Assembly (NCBI GenBank): GCA_030673355.1 | Contig: DAOVJF010000173.1 | Location: forward strand, 1 to 6,175 | DNA from: Planctomycetota bacterium | Lineage (GTDB): Bacteria > JAJVIF01 > JAPKYR01 | Direction of reading: 5' to 3' | Length of the DNA: 6,175 nucleotides | In this document: positions 5,834 to 6,175 of the stretch, one piece after another | Position numbering within the stretch: position 1 is the stretch's first letter | How the letters are laid out: every line of letters begins with the position of its first letter | Program-made: the position numbers and the translations under genes | Notes under the pieces: generated by a model | Told to the model about the DNA's origin: nothing | Database searches by the model: none | What the model saw: only the letters and a program-made list of their open reading frames with translations

Positions 5834-6175
5834 GTGCCTGAACTATTTCTCTCAATCCCGCTAGCGTTACTGATCATACTGGCATGTCATGAAGCCGGAC
5901 GCCTCATCCTGCGCATTCTCGATCTCCCGCCTCAACCGATCAACCGGGCTATATTCAAATTCGCGCTCGGCTTAATCGCAATCGAATTCGTTCTCAGCAT
6001 CCTTGGAATTACAGGTCTTCTGTTGAACTGGCTGATGTGGCTCCTTTTAATCGGACTTCTGGCAAGCGCTTTAAAATTCGGGCGTGAATCGATATCATCG
6101 ACAGTATCCGCGTTAAAATCCATATGGCGTGAATCTGTAAAAATTCCCCTGAATGCGATCCTCGTCTGGGTCATC
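5834..6175 (+). CDS. Polytopic membrane protein, N-terminal part (3' partial)
   Basis: The frame is open from GTG at 5834 to the right edge, giving 114 residues without a stop. It follows the glycosyltransferase stop after 3 bases (ACC) in the same frame, so no earlier start is possible. Hydrophobic segments lie near 4-18, 42-62 and 64-81. They are separated by an amphipathic arginine-containing stretch (about 19-40, EAGRLILRILDLPPQPINRA), and a polar, basic stretch (82-106) follows. The hydrophobic N-terminus followed by closely spaced helices would suit a second GT-C enzyme or an O-antigen-type membrane protein, but no diagnostic motif falls within the visible part. The tight spacing implies co-transcription with the glycosyltransferase and probably a shared envelope-glycan role. 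No obvious Shine-Dalgarno is seen. Confidence 0.75.
   Translation, partial: MPELFLSIPLALLIILACHEAGRLILRILDLPPQPINRAIFKFALGLIAIEFVLSILGITGLLLNWLMWLLLIGLLASALKFGRESISSTVSALKSIWRESVKIPLNAILVWVI

Noticed and set aside
5932..6174. Minus-strand open frame of 80 codons at the right edge
   Set aside because: The opposite strand encodes a consistent multi-helix membrane protein starting 3 bases after the preceding gene; the antisense frame has no such support.
1..6175. CRISPR array, tRNA, rRNA or an intact mobile element
   Set aside because: No spaced repeats, cloverleaf-like sequence, rRNA-like sequence or transposase frame was found on either strand.

Overview
The window is bacterial: genes are tightly packed and co-directional, stop and start codons overlap, Shine-Dalgarno-like sites are visible, and GTG and TTG starts are used. 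Base composition looks balanced by eye. No rRNA, tRNA or other taxonomic marker is present, so the phylum cannot be fixed. Domain content of this kind (zinc ribbons, VWA, FHA, Yip1, GT-C glycosyltransferase) is common in little-cultured bacterial phyla, but that is only an impression. All supported genes lie on the + strand.

Layout. Positions 2-127 hold what looks like the last 41 codons of an upstream gene. A gap of about 110 bases follows, with a weak promoter candidate. Positions 240-3958 form a compact four-gene unit: (1) a protein made of five four-cysteine zinc ribbons; (2) a cytosolic von Willebrand factor A (VWA) protein with a complete metal-ion-dependent adhesion site; (3) a zinc ribbon fused to two FHA (phosphothreonine-binding) domains; (4) two zinc ribbons fused to a five-helix Yip1-like membrane domain. 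The first two junctions are ATGA overlaps. The third is a 4-base gap with a strong Shine-Dalgarno sequence and a TTG start.

Positions 3959-4126 are non-coding. They hold a near-perfect 18-bp hairpin carrying GGGGACACC/GGTGTCCCC arms, then an AT-rich stretch with a promoter candidate and a short reading frame resembling the start of a response-regulator receiver domain. Positions 4127-5830 encode a large GT-C fold (GT39/PMT-like) membrane glycosyltransferase. Three bases later a second polytopic membrane protein begins at 5834 and runs off the right edge.

How the genes may work together (inference). The four-gene unit reads as one translationally coupled module. The Yip1-like protein would be a membrane anchor with cytosolic zinc ribbons. 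The FHA protein would read phosphothreonine marks. The VWA protein would supply a metal-dependent protein-binding platform, and the five-ribbon protein could be a scaffold. The recurring zinc ribbon is the shared signature. No kinase, phosphatase, nuclease or other enzyme is encoded with them here, so the output of the system is unknown. The glycosyltransferase and its neighbour look like a separate envelope-glycan unit.
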